Shown: positions 1-7,767, counted from the stretch's first letter. The stretch is 36,691 nt of DNA from Bdellovibrio sp. ArHS (GCF_000786105.1 NZ_JTEV01000022.1:1-36691), one strand, 5' to 3'. The notes: a model not told the origin generated them from the letters alone. Numbers and translations are program-made.

Positions 1-338
1 CCTTCCTTGCCGAGGGCCCCGCCGCAACCGACCCTTATTTGGAAATCAATTGCTCGCCGAACGGGCACTGGAATGCCTATAGCTTTAGCAGCTACCGCAC
101 CGGCATGACCCCGGCCGATAAGATTTCCGTGGTTCTGAAAGAGCGCAGCGGCGAAACAAACCGGGTGCGCTTTCACATCGAAATCAAGGGTTATGAAGCG
201 TCAAAAGCGGCCTATTTGGGGCTGACCGCCGTGATTGAATTCACCAACGGTGAAAAAAGCTACTGGGCCTTGAGACATCCCGACACCACCCCGAATTTCC
301 ATGACAAAAAAGGCTGGGATAGCGTCACGACGCGCTGA
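1..338 (+). CDS. DOMON-like domain protein, C-terminal part (5' end outside window)
   Basis: The frame is open from base 3 with no convincing start, so this is the last ~111 residues of a gene that begins upstream. The visible stretch carries LEINCSPNGHWNAYSF, SYRTGM and, near the end, SYWALRHP followed by PNFHDKKGW. This pattern (YLE-N-SP-G-WN-Y-F ... YWAL-HP ... DFH) is what I recall from bacterial DOMON-like proteins, a beta-sandwich related to carbohydrate- and heme-binding folds. No catalytic residues are recognisable and no biochemical role is established. A TTG at 39 could be read as a start but lies inside the conserved region, so it is not used. The gene ends about 90 bp before prpD and is probably unrelated to it. 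Confidence 0.6.
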   Translation, partial: FLAEGPAATDPYLEINCSPNGHWNAYSFSSYRTGMTPADKISVVLKERSGETNRVRFHIEIKGYEASKAAYLGLTAVIEFTNGEKSYWALRHPDTTPNFHDKKGWDSVTTR

Positions 339-365
339 ATGAACCGGCGGCCCACAGTCTGATTC

Positions 366-394
366 TTGACCCTTTCTGACGGCCAAGTTAGCTT
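366..394 (+). promoter_or_regulatory. Candidate vegetative promoter of prpDB
   Basis: A -35 hexamer TTGACC (366-371) is followed after exactly 17 bp by TAGCTT (389-394). Transcription would start near 401, about 30 nt before the prpD start. The same pair of hexamers with the same spacing occurs before prpC (9246-9274). Confidence 0.5.
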
Positions 395-431
395 GAACCG
401 TTTTGATTTTTCTAATCCAGAAAGGGACTTT

Positions 432-1940
432 ATGAAAAAACATCTCGTACGTGTTTATCCGTCTAAAGAAAAGTTGGATCGCAAGGATCAACTTGCTTGG
501 AAAATTGCAGAAATTGCTTCTGACAATGCGCCCATCAAAGCTGACGTCGTCGACATGGTTATCAATCGCATCATCGACAATGCCTCTGTCGCTATTGCGG
601 CTGCCAACCGCCGCCCAGTCGCTTCGGCACGCGCCATGGCCATTGCCCATCCTCGCAATGCTGGTGCGACGGTCTTCGGTATGCCCAATGATCAAAAATT
701 TGACTGCGAATGGGCGGCCTGGGCCAACGGAACAGCCGTTCGTGAATTGGATTTCCATGACACTTATCTAGCGGCTGACTACTCTCACCCCGGCGACAAC
801 ATCCCGGCTATTTTGGCAGTGGCGCAACAGATGGGTAAAAATGGTAAAGAACTTTTGAAAGGCATCGTGACGGGTTACGAAGTGCACGTCGACCTAGTAA
901 AAGCCATCTGCCTTCACAAACACAAAAAAGACCATATTGCTCACTTGTGCCCGGCTCAAGCGGCAGGTATCGGCACTTTGTTGTCTTTGCCAACTGAAAC
1001 TATTTTCCAAGCGGTGCAACAAGCGGTTCACGTGTCTTTCACGACTCGTCAATCTCGCAAAGGGGAAATCTCTTCTTGGAAAGCTTACGCTCCAGCGCAC
1101 GCCGGAAAATTGGCGGTTGAAGCCGTGGACCGTGTGATGCGTGGTGAAGGTGCGCCCTCTCCGATTTATGAAGGTGAAGACTCAGTCATCGCTTACATGC
1201 TTGATGGTAAAGATGGAAAATACGAAGTTCCACTTCCAGAACCGGGCGAAGAAAAGCGCGCAATCCTTGAGACTTACACGAAAGAACACTCGGCAGAGTA
1301 TCAATCTCAAGCTTTGATCGACTTGGCTCGCAAAATGAAACCAATGATCAAAAACTTCGACGACATCCAATCCATCGTGATCCACACATCACATCACACT
1401 CACTATGTGATCGGTACTGGCGCGAACGACCCCCAAAAAATGGATCCCAATGCTTCCCGCGAAACTCTGGATCACTCAATCATGTACATTTTCGCAGTGG
1501 CACTTCAAGATGGCACTTGGCACCACGTTAATTCGTACGCTCCGGAGCGCGCGAAACGTGCTGACACTGTGGCTTTGTGGCACAAAATTTCCACTGTTGA
1601 AGATAAACAATGGACAGCTTGGTACCACGAAACTGATCCAGATAAAAAACGCTTCGGCGGTCGCGTAGAAATCACCATGAAAGACGGTTCTAAGATCGTT
1701 GACGAATTGGGCGTGGCTGATGCGCATCCTGCGGGGGCTCGTCCCTTCAAGCGTGCGGACTACATCCGCAAGTTTGACACTTTGACTGAAGGAATCATCA
1801 CGAAGGCCGAACGGGATCGTTTCATCGGTCTTTGTGAGCGTCTTGAGTCTTTGACGGCTGAAGAAGTTCAACAGTTGAATGTTCAGATTCCTATTGAGAA
1901 GCTTGTTAACAACAAACGCGATAATAAAGGGATCTTCTAG
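432..1940 (+). CDS. prpD: 2-methylcitrate dehydratase PrpD
   Basis: PrpD dehydrates 2-methylcitrate to 2-methyl-cis-aconitate in the methylcitrate cycle, which converts propionyl-CoA plus oxaloacetate to pyruvate and succinate in the cytoplasm. The 502-residue protein matches the MmgE/PrpD family along its length: residues about 75-130 hold [19 protein letters not shown] and [10 protein letters not shown], and the middle holds [10 protein letters not shown]. The chosen ATG at 432 has AAAGGGA at 421-427; the longer frame from TTG at 366 would begin in the promoter. prpB follows 113 bp downstream on the same strand, so they are probably co-transcribed, with a stable hairpin between them. No PrpR-like regulator is present in the window. 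The family is clear; the substrate is assigned from similarity and from the prpB neighbour. Confidence 0.93.
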   Translation: MKKHLVRVYPSKEKLDRKDQLAWKIAEIASDNAPIKADVVDMVINRIIDNASVAIAAANRRPVASARAMAIAHPRNAGATVFGMPNDQKFDCEWAAWANGTAVRELDFHDTYLAADYSHPGDNIPAILAVAQQMGKNGKELLKGIVTGYEVHVDLVKAICLHKHKKDHIAHLCPAQAAGIGTLLSLPTETIFQAVQQAVHVSFTTRQSRKGEISSWKAYAPAHAGKLAVEAVDRVMRGEGAPSPIYEGEDSVIAYMLDGKDGKYEVPLPEPGEEKRAILETYTKEHSAEYQSQALIDLARKMKPMIKNFDDIQSIVIHTSHHTHYVIGTGANDPQKMDPNASRETLDHSIMYIFAVALQDGTWHHVNSYAPERAKRADTVALWHKISTVEDKQWTAWYHETDPDKKRFGGRVEITMKDGSKIVDELGVADAHPAGARPFKRADYIRKFDTLTEGIITKAERDRFIGLCERLESLTAEEVQQLNVQIPIEKLVNNKRDNKGIF

Positions 1941-1958
1941 ATCCTAGATCTCGGTGCG

Positions 1959-1995
1959 AGAGCGGAGGGAACGCCTTTAGAGGCAACTCCGCTCT
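1959..1995 (+). other. Intercistronic hairpin between prpD and prpB
   Basis: A perfect 9-bp outer stem, AGAGCGGAG (1959-1967) with CTCCGCTCT (1987-1995), encloses a second 4-bp stem GCCT/AGGC (1973-1976 with 1981-1984). No run of T follows, so it is not a standard terminator; it may set relative mRNA stability or partial attenuation. Confidence 0.55.
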
Positions 1996-2053
1996 ACCAC
2001 GACGTCTAAGCATATGCACGACGGCCCGAAGGGTTTGAGAAAGATGAGGAACG

Positions 2054-2953
2054 ATGTTATTTCCTGAAATTACTCCCGCTCAAAAACGTAAGAATTTTCG
2101 TGAGGCCTTGAAGTCAGGGAAGCTTTTGCAGTTTCCGGGGTCTTGGTCACCGCTGGTAAGTATGGCAATTGAAAAAGAAGGCTTTGATGGAGTTTACATC
2201 TCGGGGTCGGTTCTTTCAAATGATCTTGGCTATCCCGATATCGGTTTAACGTCTTTGACTGAGGTGGCTCAGCGCGGTCGTCAGATAGCTCGCACAACGA
2301 AGCTTCCGACGATTATTGATATCGACACCGGGTTTGGTGAGCCGATGAGTGCAACTCGCACCGTGCAAGAAATGATCGAGATGGGTCTTGCAGGTTGCCA
2401 TATCGAAGATCAAATCAATCCAAAGCGTTGTGGCCACTTGGATGGTAAAGGCCTGGTGACTCGCGAAGAGGCCACGCGCAAAGTGGCAGCAGCGGCTCGC
2501 GGTAAAAAGTTGGATGAAAATTTTCTTTTGATCGCTCGTACTGACGCTCGTGCGGTGGAAGGCTTGGACAAAGCGATTGATCGCGCCAAAGCTTATATCG
2601 ATGCGGGTGCGGATTGTATCTTCACCGAAGCTTTGGAAACAGAAAAAGAATTTGAAACTTTCCGCAAGGCAGTTTCAGTTCCTCTTCTTGCTAATATGAC
2701 CGAGTTCGGTAAAGGTCGCCTGTACACGTATCAAGAACTTTCTAATCTTGGTTACAACATCGTGATTTACCCTGTCACGACCTTCCGTCTGGCGATGGGT
2801 GCCACGGTGGCAGGTCTTTCTGAAATCAAGGCCAAAGGAACTCAAGAAGGTCTTTTGGACAAAATGCAAACTCGTAAAGATCTGTATGCGCTGTCTCGTT
2901 ACGACGAATACAATTCTTTCGATACCAGCATCTTCAACTTCACGTTGAAATAG
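2054..2953 (+). CDS. prpB: Methylisocitrate lyase PrpB
   Basis: PrpB cleaves 2-methylisocitrate to pyruvate and succinate, the last step of the methylcitrate cycle. The 299-residue length is normal for the family. The catalytic signature KRCGHLDGK is at about residues 121-129, with the nucleophilic-site Cys inside KRCGH, and the metal-binding region DIDTGFGEP lies near residue 90. The ATG at 2054 follows GAGGAACG, a good ribosome binding site. The gene follows prpD in the same orientation and ends at a strong terminator (2991-3028). Confidence is high because both the motif and the gene context agree. Confidence 0.95.
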   Translation: MLFPEITPAQKRKNFREALKSGKLLQFPGSWSPLVSMAIEKEGFDGVYISGSVLSNDLGYPDIGLTSLTEVAQRGRQIARTTKLPTIIDIDTGFGEPMSATRTVQEMIEMGLAGCHIEDQINPKRCGHLDGKGLVTREEATRKVAAAARGKKLDENFLLIARTDARAVEGLDKAIDRAKAYIDAGADCIFTEALETEKEFETFRKAVSVPLLANMTEFGKGRLYTYQELSNLGYNIVIYPVTTFRLAMGATVAGLSEIKAKGTQEGLLDKMQTRKDLYALSRYDEYNSFDTSIFNFTLK

Positions 2954-2990
2954 ATCCCCGCCTTCCTTTTAAAGAAAGGAATCGGGTCCA

Positions 2991-3028
2991 TGGGAAAAAG
3001 GCACAAACACCTTTTTCCCATTTTTTTT
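2991..3028 (+). terminator. Rho-independent terminator after prpB, just before the LOG gene
   Basis: TGGGAAAAAGG (2991-3001) pairs perfectly with CCTTTTTCCCA (3010-3020), followed by eight T (3021-3028). A second smaller hairpin TTCCTTT/AAAGGAA lies just upstream (2963-2981). The T-run ends only 13 bp before the ATG of the following gene. Confidence 0.9.
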
Positions 3029-3041
3029 GAAGAGGGCGCTG

Positions 3042-3626
3042 ATGAAAAGTATCTGTGTTTTTTGTGGTTCAAGCCCTGGTGCACGTCCAGAGTATATCGC
3101 CATGGCAAAATTGCTTGGCACGACCCTGGCGCAAAAAGATATCACGCTAATCTATGGCGGTGCCCAAGTGGGCTTGATGGGCGCGGTCGCTGATGCAGTT
3201 ATGGCCGCCGGCGGAAAAGCCATTGGCGTGATTCCGCAGTTGCTGATGACTAAAGAAGTCGCGCATGCGCGTTTGACTGAGCTTCGGGTTGTGGATTCCA
3301 TGCACTCTCGCAAGGCTTTGATGTCGGAACTGTCAGACGCTTTTATCGCTCTTCCTGGGGGCTTTGGAACCTTTGAAGAACTTTTTGAAATCACCACGTG
3401 GGCGCAACTGGGACTTCATCAAAAACCCATTGGGGTTCTGGATGTGGCAGGCTTCTACACACCTTTAAAAGGTCTGGTCGAAGCTGGAATGCACGAACAA
3501 TTCATTCGGGAAGAATATCGCAGCCTGATGGTCTTTGCGGATTCACCGGAAGAAATGCTCGAGAAGTTTGCGCACTACGTTCCGCAACCTCTTCCCAAAT
3601 GGATCAACTCTTCGTCACAGACTTAA
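3042..3626 (+). CDS. LOG family protein (putative nucleoside 5'-monophosphate phosphoribohydrolase)
   Basis: LOG-family enzymes hydrolyse N6-modified AMP or AMP-like nucleotides to base and ribose 5-phosphate; in bacteria the physiological substrate is often uncertain. The 194-residue protein has a Rossmann-type start ICVFCGSSPG, then GGAQVGLMG, and the family signature PGGFGTFEE at about residues 105-113. The ATG at 3042 has AGAGGG at 3031-3036; the upstream TTG at 3027 falls in the terminator T-run and is rejected. The gene lies directly behind the prpB terminator, so it either has its own promoter inside the terminator region or is made by read-through. It converges with sugE, 23 bp apart. 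Confidence 0.88.
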   Translation: MKSICVFCGSSPGARPEYIAMAKLLGTTLAQKDITLIYGGAQVGLMGAVADAVMAAGGKAIGVIPQLLMTKEVAHARLTELRVVDSMHSRKALMSELSDAFIALPGGFGTFEELFEITTWAQLGLHQKPIGVLDVAGFYTPLKGLVEAGMHEQFIREEYRSLMVFADSPEEMLEKFAHYVPQPLPKWINSSSQT

Positions 3627-3649
3627 AAGCGCGCGGGGGCTCTTACCCT

Positions 3650-3985
3650 TCACTGCGCCCCTGAGGTCACTTTAAGACCGATGATAGACACCAACAAAAG
3701 CGCCAGGAAAAAAAGTCGCCCTGGCGTCACCGCTTCTTTGAAAAGAATGATACCCAAGATGGCTGCGCCCAAAGCGCCGATGCCGACCCAGATTCCGTAA
3801 GCGGTGCCGATGGGCAGCACATTCGCGGCTTTGGCCAACAAAAACATACTGCCAGCCAACGTTAGCAAGGTGAAGATACTGGGGCCTAGTTTCGTAAATC
3901 CGGCGGTGTATTTAAGACCGATCGACCAACCCACTTCTAAAATGCCTGCGATCACTAAAAGAATCCATGCTTTTGTGTTAGACAT
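3650..3985 (-). CDS. sugE: Guanidinium exporter, SMR family (SugE/Gdx)
   Basis: This 111-residue protein has four predicted transmembrane helices, the SMR layout, with the conserved membrane Glu at about residue 17 in AGILEVGW. Features typical of the SugE/Gdx subgroup rather than EmrE are VGWSIGLKYTAGF, LPIGTAYGIWVGIGALGAA and SIIGLKV at the end. Gdx proteins export guanidinium in exchange for protons at the inner membrane. The assignment is strongly supported by the guanidine-III riboswitch immediately upstream. The ATG at 3985 follows GGAAAGGAG (3993-4001). It is transcribed alone, away from the lipoate ligase gene. Confidence 0.93.
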   Translation of the reverse strand: MSNTKAWILLVIAGILEVGWSIGLKYTAGFTKLGPSIFTLLTLAGSMFLLAKAANVLPIGTAYGIWVGIGALGAAILGIILFKEAVTPGRLFFLALLLVSIIGLKVTSGAQ

Positions 3986-4011
3986 ACCAACACTCCTTTC
4001 CTTAGAAAAAA

Positions 4012-4052
4012 GCGTCGTCTTGTCCTAACCGGGTACGTCGCACATCGTCCGG
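4012..4052 (-). promoter_or_regulatory. Guanidine-III riboswitch (ykkC-III) controlling sugE
   Basis: Read on the minus strand, the 41 nt begin CCGGACGATGTGCG, continue TACCCGGTTAGGACAAGACG and end ACGACGC. Compared with the Thermobifida fusca ykkC-III aptamer as I remember it, only four positions differ. P1 (CCGG at 4049-4052 with CCGG at 4029-4032) is intact. The pseudoknot helix GCGACGT (4035-4041) with ACGACGC (4012-4018) keeps six of seven pairs, with a central A-A mismatch. The aptamer ends about 10 nt before the sugE ribosome binding site and is followed by six U. Ligand binding would be expected to raise SugE expression. Confidence 0.93.
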
Positions 4053-4088
4053 GTATTGCGCCAATAATAGCGAGCGGAATACAACTCT

Positions 4089-4117
4089 ATTTAATTCGTT
4101 TACAGGCGGAAAGTCAA
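4089..4117 (-). promoter_or_regulatory. Candidate promoter of sugE and its riboswitch
   Basis: On the minus strand TTGACT (4117-4112) is separated by 17 bp from TTAAAT (4094-4089). Transcription would begin near 4082, placing the whole riboswitch (4052-4012) within a leader of about 95 nt. Confidence 0.5.
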
Positions 4118-4149
4118 TATTCCCGACGGGACCTGAGGCCGCTGGTCCC

Positions 4150-4178
4150 TTGACGATGTGCTCGAGTCGGACTAGGTT
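4150..4178 (+). promoter_or_regulatory. Candidate promoter of lplA, implying a leaderless transcript
   Basis: TTGACG (4150-4155), a 17-bp spacer and TAGGTT (4173-4178) place the start site at or within a base or two of the lplA ATG at 4185. No good ribosome binding site lies before this ATG, which fits a leaderless mRNA. An inverted repeat GGGACC/GGTCCC (4128-4133, 4144-4149) sits just upstream and could be an operator. Confidence 0.45.
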
Positions 4179-4184
4179 ACGAGC

Positions 4185-5204
4185 ATGCAAAAACTTAAAG
4201 TCTTTCTGTCTGATAGTTTGAATCCTCACCTGAACTTAGCCACGGAAGAGTGGATCTTTCACAATTTGGATCCTTCTCAACAAATTCTTTTTTTGTGGAG
4301 AAATGAAGAAACCGTGGTTATCGGCAGAAATCAAAATCCCTGGACCGAATGCAATCTTGCGCAGATGAAAGCAGATCACGTTCACTTGGCTCGCAGAACC
4401 ACGGGGGGCGGCGCCGTGTTTCACGATCTGGGAAATACCAATTTCACTTTTCTTTCACCGAAAGAATCCTATAAACGTGAAAACAATGTGCAGATTATTT
4501 TTGATGCTTTGAAAACTTTTGGTATTCAAGGCGAAGCTTCGGGAAGAAATGATCTGCTGATCCCTTTCCACGACGGCCCCCGCAAGTTCAGTGGCAGTGC
4601 CTATCGGGAAAAAAAGGACCGCGCCTTTCACCACGGGACTTTGCTTCTTCATACCGACCTTGCCCGTCTTGGGAACTATCTGACCCCTAATCCCAAAAAA
4701 CTTCAGTCCAAAGGCAAAGAGTCTGTGCGGGCGCGTGTCGCCAATCTCAATGAAGTGGCCTCGGAAATCCGTCACGAGCGCATTGTTGAAACCATGGTCG
4801 CTGCCTTCGAAAAATTTTATGACGCCAAAGCCGAAGTGGTTTCCTTGACGATGGAAAGTCTGAAACAAATGCCCGAGCTGAATAGCCAGTATGAATCACT
4901 AAGCTCCTGGGACTGGTTGTATGGCAACACCTTGGAATTTAGTCACAAGATGGATGAATATCTGTCTTTGGGTTTTTTCGATTTTCAATTTAAAGTCGAG
5001 GACGGCACAATCAAAGAACTTCGCATTTTCACCGACTGCCTGTATCCGCAGTTGGTCGAAGACCTGACGAATGAACTTCGTGGTTCCCCTTATCGTGGCG
5101 ATGCGATTAAAAACGCCTTTGGCAAGATCCAGGCAAAATACCCGGATCTTTCCGCAGGACTGACAGAGCTCGAACAATGGCTCTGCCGCCAAATTGAAAT
5201 TTAA
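4185..5204 (+). CDS. lplA: Lipoate-protein ligase A
   Basis: LplA activates free lipoate with ATP and attaches it to lipoyl domains of 2-oxoacid dehydrogenases and the glycine cleavage H protein in the cytoplasm. The 339 residues carry the family signature RRTTGGGAVFHDLGN at about residues 70-84, the catalytic-loop region RKFSGSAYREKKDRAFHHGT with the likely adenylate-binding Lys near residue 134, and a C-terminal accessory domain (about 245-339), so it is the complete two-domain type. It starts at 4185, divergent from sugE, apparently without a ribosome binding site. Scavenging lipoate from prey would suit a predator, but that is inference. It ends 2 bp from the convergent gene at 5207. Confidence 0.93.
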   Translation: MQKLKVFLSDSLNPHLNLATEEWIFHNLDPSQQILFLWRNEETVVIGRNQNPWTECNLAQMKADHVHLARRTTGGGAVFHDLGNTNFTFLSPKESYKRENNVQIIFDALKTFGIQGEASGRNDLLIPFHDGPRKFSGSAYREKKDRAFHHGTLLLHTDLARLGNYLTPNPKKLQSKGKESVRARVANLNEVASEIRHERIVETMVAAFEKFYDAKAEVVSLTMESLKQMPELNSQYESLSSWDWLYGNTLEFSHKMDEYLSLGFFDFQFKVEDGTIKELRIFTDCLYPQLVEDLTNELRGSPYRGDAIKNAFGKIQAKYPDLSAGLTELEQWLCRQIEI

Positions 5205-5206
5205 AA

Positions 5207-5698
5207 CTATTTAACTCGCTTCAGATTGCGGCATTCGTACTGTTTGTAAACACGACTGCCGTCAGCTTGAAATACGTGATCAAAATAAAGATTCGCGGCC
5301 AAGACTCGGCCTGTACCGTCGCTGGCAATCTTCACTTCCGCGGAAGAAGACTTATCTAACTTGAATGAATAAGCATGGAATCCGTCCTGATATAGATAAG
5401 GTCCTGAGACTGACGTTTTGTATTGAGCTTTGCGAGCATCACCTTTGGTAAGAGCCTCGGGAGTTTCAACCTCGATGCTTTTTACTTCACCCTGACTATT
5501 GACGTTCAAGGCCACCGCACACGCTCGTTCAGTGATATTCAATTTTTTGCAGCCCAGGTCCTTCGCAAAGAAACCGCCTGTATCTGCACACTGCTTGCGT
5601 GCCGCCAAAGAACCATGAAACACAAGAGTTTCGGCCTGAGCTCCGATGGAGAACATCATTACGATCGCTTGTACCAGAAACGCCCTTTTCGTCGTCAT
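5207..5698 (-). CDS. Secreted protein of unknown function
   Basis: A 163-residue protein whose first ~22 residues form a signal peptide ending AQA, giving a mature protein of ~140 residues. It has four cysteines (in KQCADTGG, GCKKLN, RACAVAL and YECRNL), which fits disulfide bonds in the periplasm or outside. No family was recognised. The ATG at 5698 is preceded by GGAGG at a good distance. It is a single gene that converges with lplA with a 2-bp gap; its upstream region shares a 315-bp intergenic space with the divergent gene at 6014. Confidence 0.75.
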   Translation of the reverse strand: MTTKRAFLVQAIVMMFSIGAQAETLVFHGSLAARKQCADTGGFFAKDLGCKKLNITERACAVALNVNSQGEVKSIEVETPEALTKGDARKAQYKTSVSGPYLYQDGFHAYSFKLDKSSSAEVKIASDGTGRVLAANLYFDHVFQADGSRVYKQYECRNLKRVK

Positions 5699-6013
5699 AA
5701 GAAACCTCCGTTTGATTTCGTTCTAAAGAAAGCAACATGTGTTCCAAAATGAGATCGAAGGCAATGAATCCTCACCTTTACAAGGGCGCCCAAGTTCTTG
5801 GCAAGTGACAAAAGAGGGCTGCTGCTTGTACAGGCAAAGACGCTCTTCTTTCCATGTGCCCAAAATGGTTACCAAACGAAAAGATCGACAGTCGTTTTTC
5901 GCTCCTGAGCGAACAAGACGAATCTCATCCGGGTATAAAAATGGCTTTGAAATTCCTTGAATGTTTTAACACCGGGAGTAGCTAGCTTCCGATGCACATA
6001 TAAGGGAGAACTT
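5699..6013. other. 315-bp divergent intergenic region
   Basis: No gene was found here. It holds the leader of the minus gene at 5698, one copy of a recurring motif containing CCAAAATGAGATC (5744-5756), and before the plus gene a weak candidate promoter TTGAAT (5957-5962), 16 bp, TAGCTA (5979-5984). The central part (5790-5940) shows no feature I can support. Confidence 0.5.
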
Positions 6014-6583
6014 ATGATCAATGCTAAAAGAGTTTTGTCAATTGCAACAACAGCACTTCTGTTCGGATTCAGCGGCCAGGCGTTGGCTCTTTCAATGGAG
6101 TGTTCGGTGAATATGACGACGGCCACATCTGGCGGATTGATGCCGATCGAGAAAGCCATCACCCTGAACGCCACCGAAATTCAGCAGGAAACTCGTTTAG
6201 AACTCGCAAAGTGCAGCGACACGACTTTAGCGGGTATGACCGTGAAGCTCTGTGCGATTGAAGATGGCGACGCAGCGGGTGTGTTCCATGCGGAGCTCAG
6301 CATTGAGCGTGAAGCCGGAGGCGACGAGCTGGATTTCACGGCGGCTCGAGATATTTTGGCTCTTTCCAAAAAACAACAACGGGCTTTGGTTTCTGTCGTT
6401 TCAGAAAGTGCTCTTTCACCTCACTTCGTTAAAAAGATGGACGACGCCAACATGACTTTCCCCGAGTATAAGGGTGGCGATTCGTTGATGATCGATGAAG
6501 CCGTGGCGGCCGCCTTTAAAAAAGGTGTCTTAAATAAAAGCGACGTCGTTACAGTAGGTATCGAGCGCTGCCGTATTAAATAA
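6014..6583 (+). CDS. Secreted protein of unknown function
   Basis: A 189-residue protein with an N-terminal signal peptide (about 1-26, ending ALA). Three cysteines are spread through the mature part (MECSVN, AKCSDT, KLCAIED) and a fourth lies in ERCRIK at the end. The sequence has no motif I recognise. The ATG at 6014 follows GGGAG at a suitable distance, so the longer frame from 5957 is rejected. The gene converges with the SDR gene with a 2-bp gap. Like its divergent neighbour at 5698 it is a small cysteine-bearing exported protein, but the two show no obvious similarity. Confidence 0.75.
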   Translation: MINAKRVLSIATTALLFGFSGQALALSMECSVNMTTATSGGLMPIEKAITLNATEIQQETRLELAKCSDTTLAGMTVKLCAIEDGDAAGVFHAELSIEREAGGDELDFTAARDILALSKKQQRALVSVVSESALSPHFVKKMDDANMTFPEYKGGDSLMIDEAVAAAFKKGVLNKSDVVTVGIERCRIK

Positions 6584-6585
6584 TC

Positions 6586-7362
6586 TTATAAAGACGGAGT
6601 TCTGCCGCCATCCACAGGAAGATTGATACCTGTAATATAGGAGGCGGCAGGGCTGGCCAAAAACGCGATGGCTTCCGCCATTTCTTTCGGCTCGCCAATA
6701 CGCCCCAGGGGCACCGTTTTTTCCCAACTTTCCTCGACTTGTTTTAAACTCGTTTGAGAATTTTTCGCCGCAGATTCCAGCAAAGACGTCAGACGATCCG
6801 TTTTAATATAACCCGGTAAAACATTATTCACAGTGATCGCAAAGGGCGCTAGTTCTGCCGCCAAGGTTTTTGACCAACTTGCCATCGCTCCCCGCACCGT
6901 GTTTGACACCCCTAAATTCGGCAGCGGATTTTTCACAGACGTCGAAATGACATTCAGGATACGCCCGTAGTGGGACGCCTTCATCGCTGGCAAAACCGTC
7001 TGCACTAAAAGATGAGCCGCATAGAGGTGCGCTTTCATGGGCGCGGTAAATTCATCAACCTGCGCTTCATGCAAGAGACCCGCTTTCGGGCCGCCAGCAT
7101 TGTTAATTAAAATCTGAATGTTTTCTTTTTTCAATTCAGGTAAAAAAGTCGTTAGTTCTTCCGTGTTCGCAAGATCCACGACGTAGTACTGATGACCCTC
7201 GCCTAAAAGTTCCGCCATCAGCGTTTGCAATTTTTCTTCAGTGCGGGCCAGGGCGATGATTCTTGCACCACGTTCCGCCAAAAGCAGAGCGGTCGCCTTG
7301 CCAATGCCGCTTGAAGCTCCGCACACTAGGGCTGTTTTTCCATGAAGACTCCACGAATCCAT
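6586..7362 (-). CDS. SDR-family oxidoreductase with atypical active site
   Basis: A 258-residue short-chain dehydrogenase/reductase: the Rossmann cofactor motif GASSGIG is at residues 15-21, NNAGG at 87-91, the catalytic-type Ser in NVISTS at about 140, and the C-terminal GINLPVDGG near 250. The normal catalytic YxxxK is replaced: aligning on TLAAE puts Ser at 153 and Arg at 157 within GVSNTVRGAM. This SNxxR arrangement is known to me from a divergent SDR subgroup, so the enzyme may still work but not by the textbook mechanism. Substrate unknown. It is the third gene of a likely operon with the dioxygenase and esterase, starting 12 bp after the esterase stop. Confidence 0.85.
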   Translation of the reverse strand: MDSWSLHGKTALVCGASSGIGKATALLLAERGARIIALARTEEKLQTLMAELLGEGHQYYVVDLANTEELTTFLPELKKENIQILINNAGGPKAGLLHEAQVDEFTAPMKAHLYAAHLLVQTVLPAMKASHYGRILNVISTSVKNPLPNLGVSNTVRGAMASWSKTLAAELAPFAITVNNVLPGYIKTDRLTSLLESAAKNSQTSLKQVEESWEKTVPLGRIGEPKEMAEAIAFLASPAASYITGINLPVDGGRTPSL

Positions 7363-7374
7363 TGCGCCGCCTTT

Positions 7375-7767
7375 TTAAAAGTTATCTTTAAGCCAGGCTT
7401 GCATGTCACTCTTCATGTCAGAAGTGATCTCATGTCCGGCTTGGTAAGTTTTAAAGCTAAAATCGAAACCGGCCTTTTGCAAAGTATCCGCGCTGGCCTG
7501 GGCATGAAATAACGGAAGTTTGTTGTCTTGCATTCCATGCAGCAAAAGAACTTTCGGTGTTGTCGTCTTTAAAGCCGTGGTGACGCTGGCCGAAGTCTCC
7601 TGCAAAGTTCTGCCACCCACAGCAATAATCCCATGGACAAGACCCGGCTCGGCGAGATCCCGTTCATTGGAACCAACACCATGTAAAGCGACGATCACCG
7701 GGAATTTTTCCGCCCCTGTCTTTTGCGCCGGAATGAAAATGGCCTGCAATTTTGATTCGTTCGTCAT
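7375..7767 (-). CDS. Alpha/beta hydrolase (phospholipase/carboxylesterase family) lacking the nucleophile segment
   Basis: The 130-residue protein starts like a normal family member with PVIVALHGVGSNERDLAE and ends like one, with LLLHGMQDNKLP (acid residue) and YQAGHEI (catalytic His). The family usually has about 200-220 residues. Here NERDLAE is followed at once by PGLVHGIIAVGGRTL, which in relatives comes after the GFSQGG nucleophile elbow. Some 60-75 residues containing the catalytic Ser are therefore missing in frame. The ATG at 7767 lies one base after the stop of the dioxygenase gene, so translation is coupled; the longer reading from 7857 overlaps that gene and is rejected. It may be an inactivated remnant or a non-catalytic partner. 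Confidence 0.82.
   Translation of the reverse strand: MTNESKLQAIFIPAQKTGAEKFPVIVALHGVGSNERDLAEPGLVHGIIAVGGRTLQETSASVTTALKTTTPKVLLLHGMQDNKLPLFHAQASADTLQKAGFDFSFKTYQAGHEITSDMKSDMQAWLKDNF

Noticed and set aside
201-758. Long minus-strand open frame overlapping prpD.
   Set aside because: Antisense shadow of a well-conserved gene, with low-complexity, non-family composition and no ribosome binding site.
4041-4160. CACATCGTC (4041-4049) and its complement GACGATGTG (4152-4160) as an alternative pairing for the guanidine riboswitch.
   Set aside because: The predicted sugE start site (near 4082) lies downstream of the second arm, so both arms would not be on the same RNA; a 9-bp match over this distance can also arise by chance.
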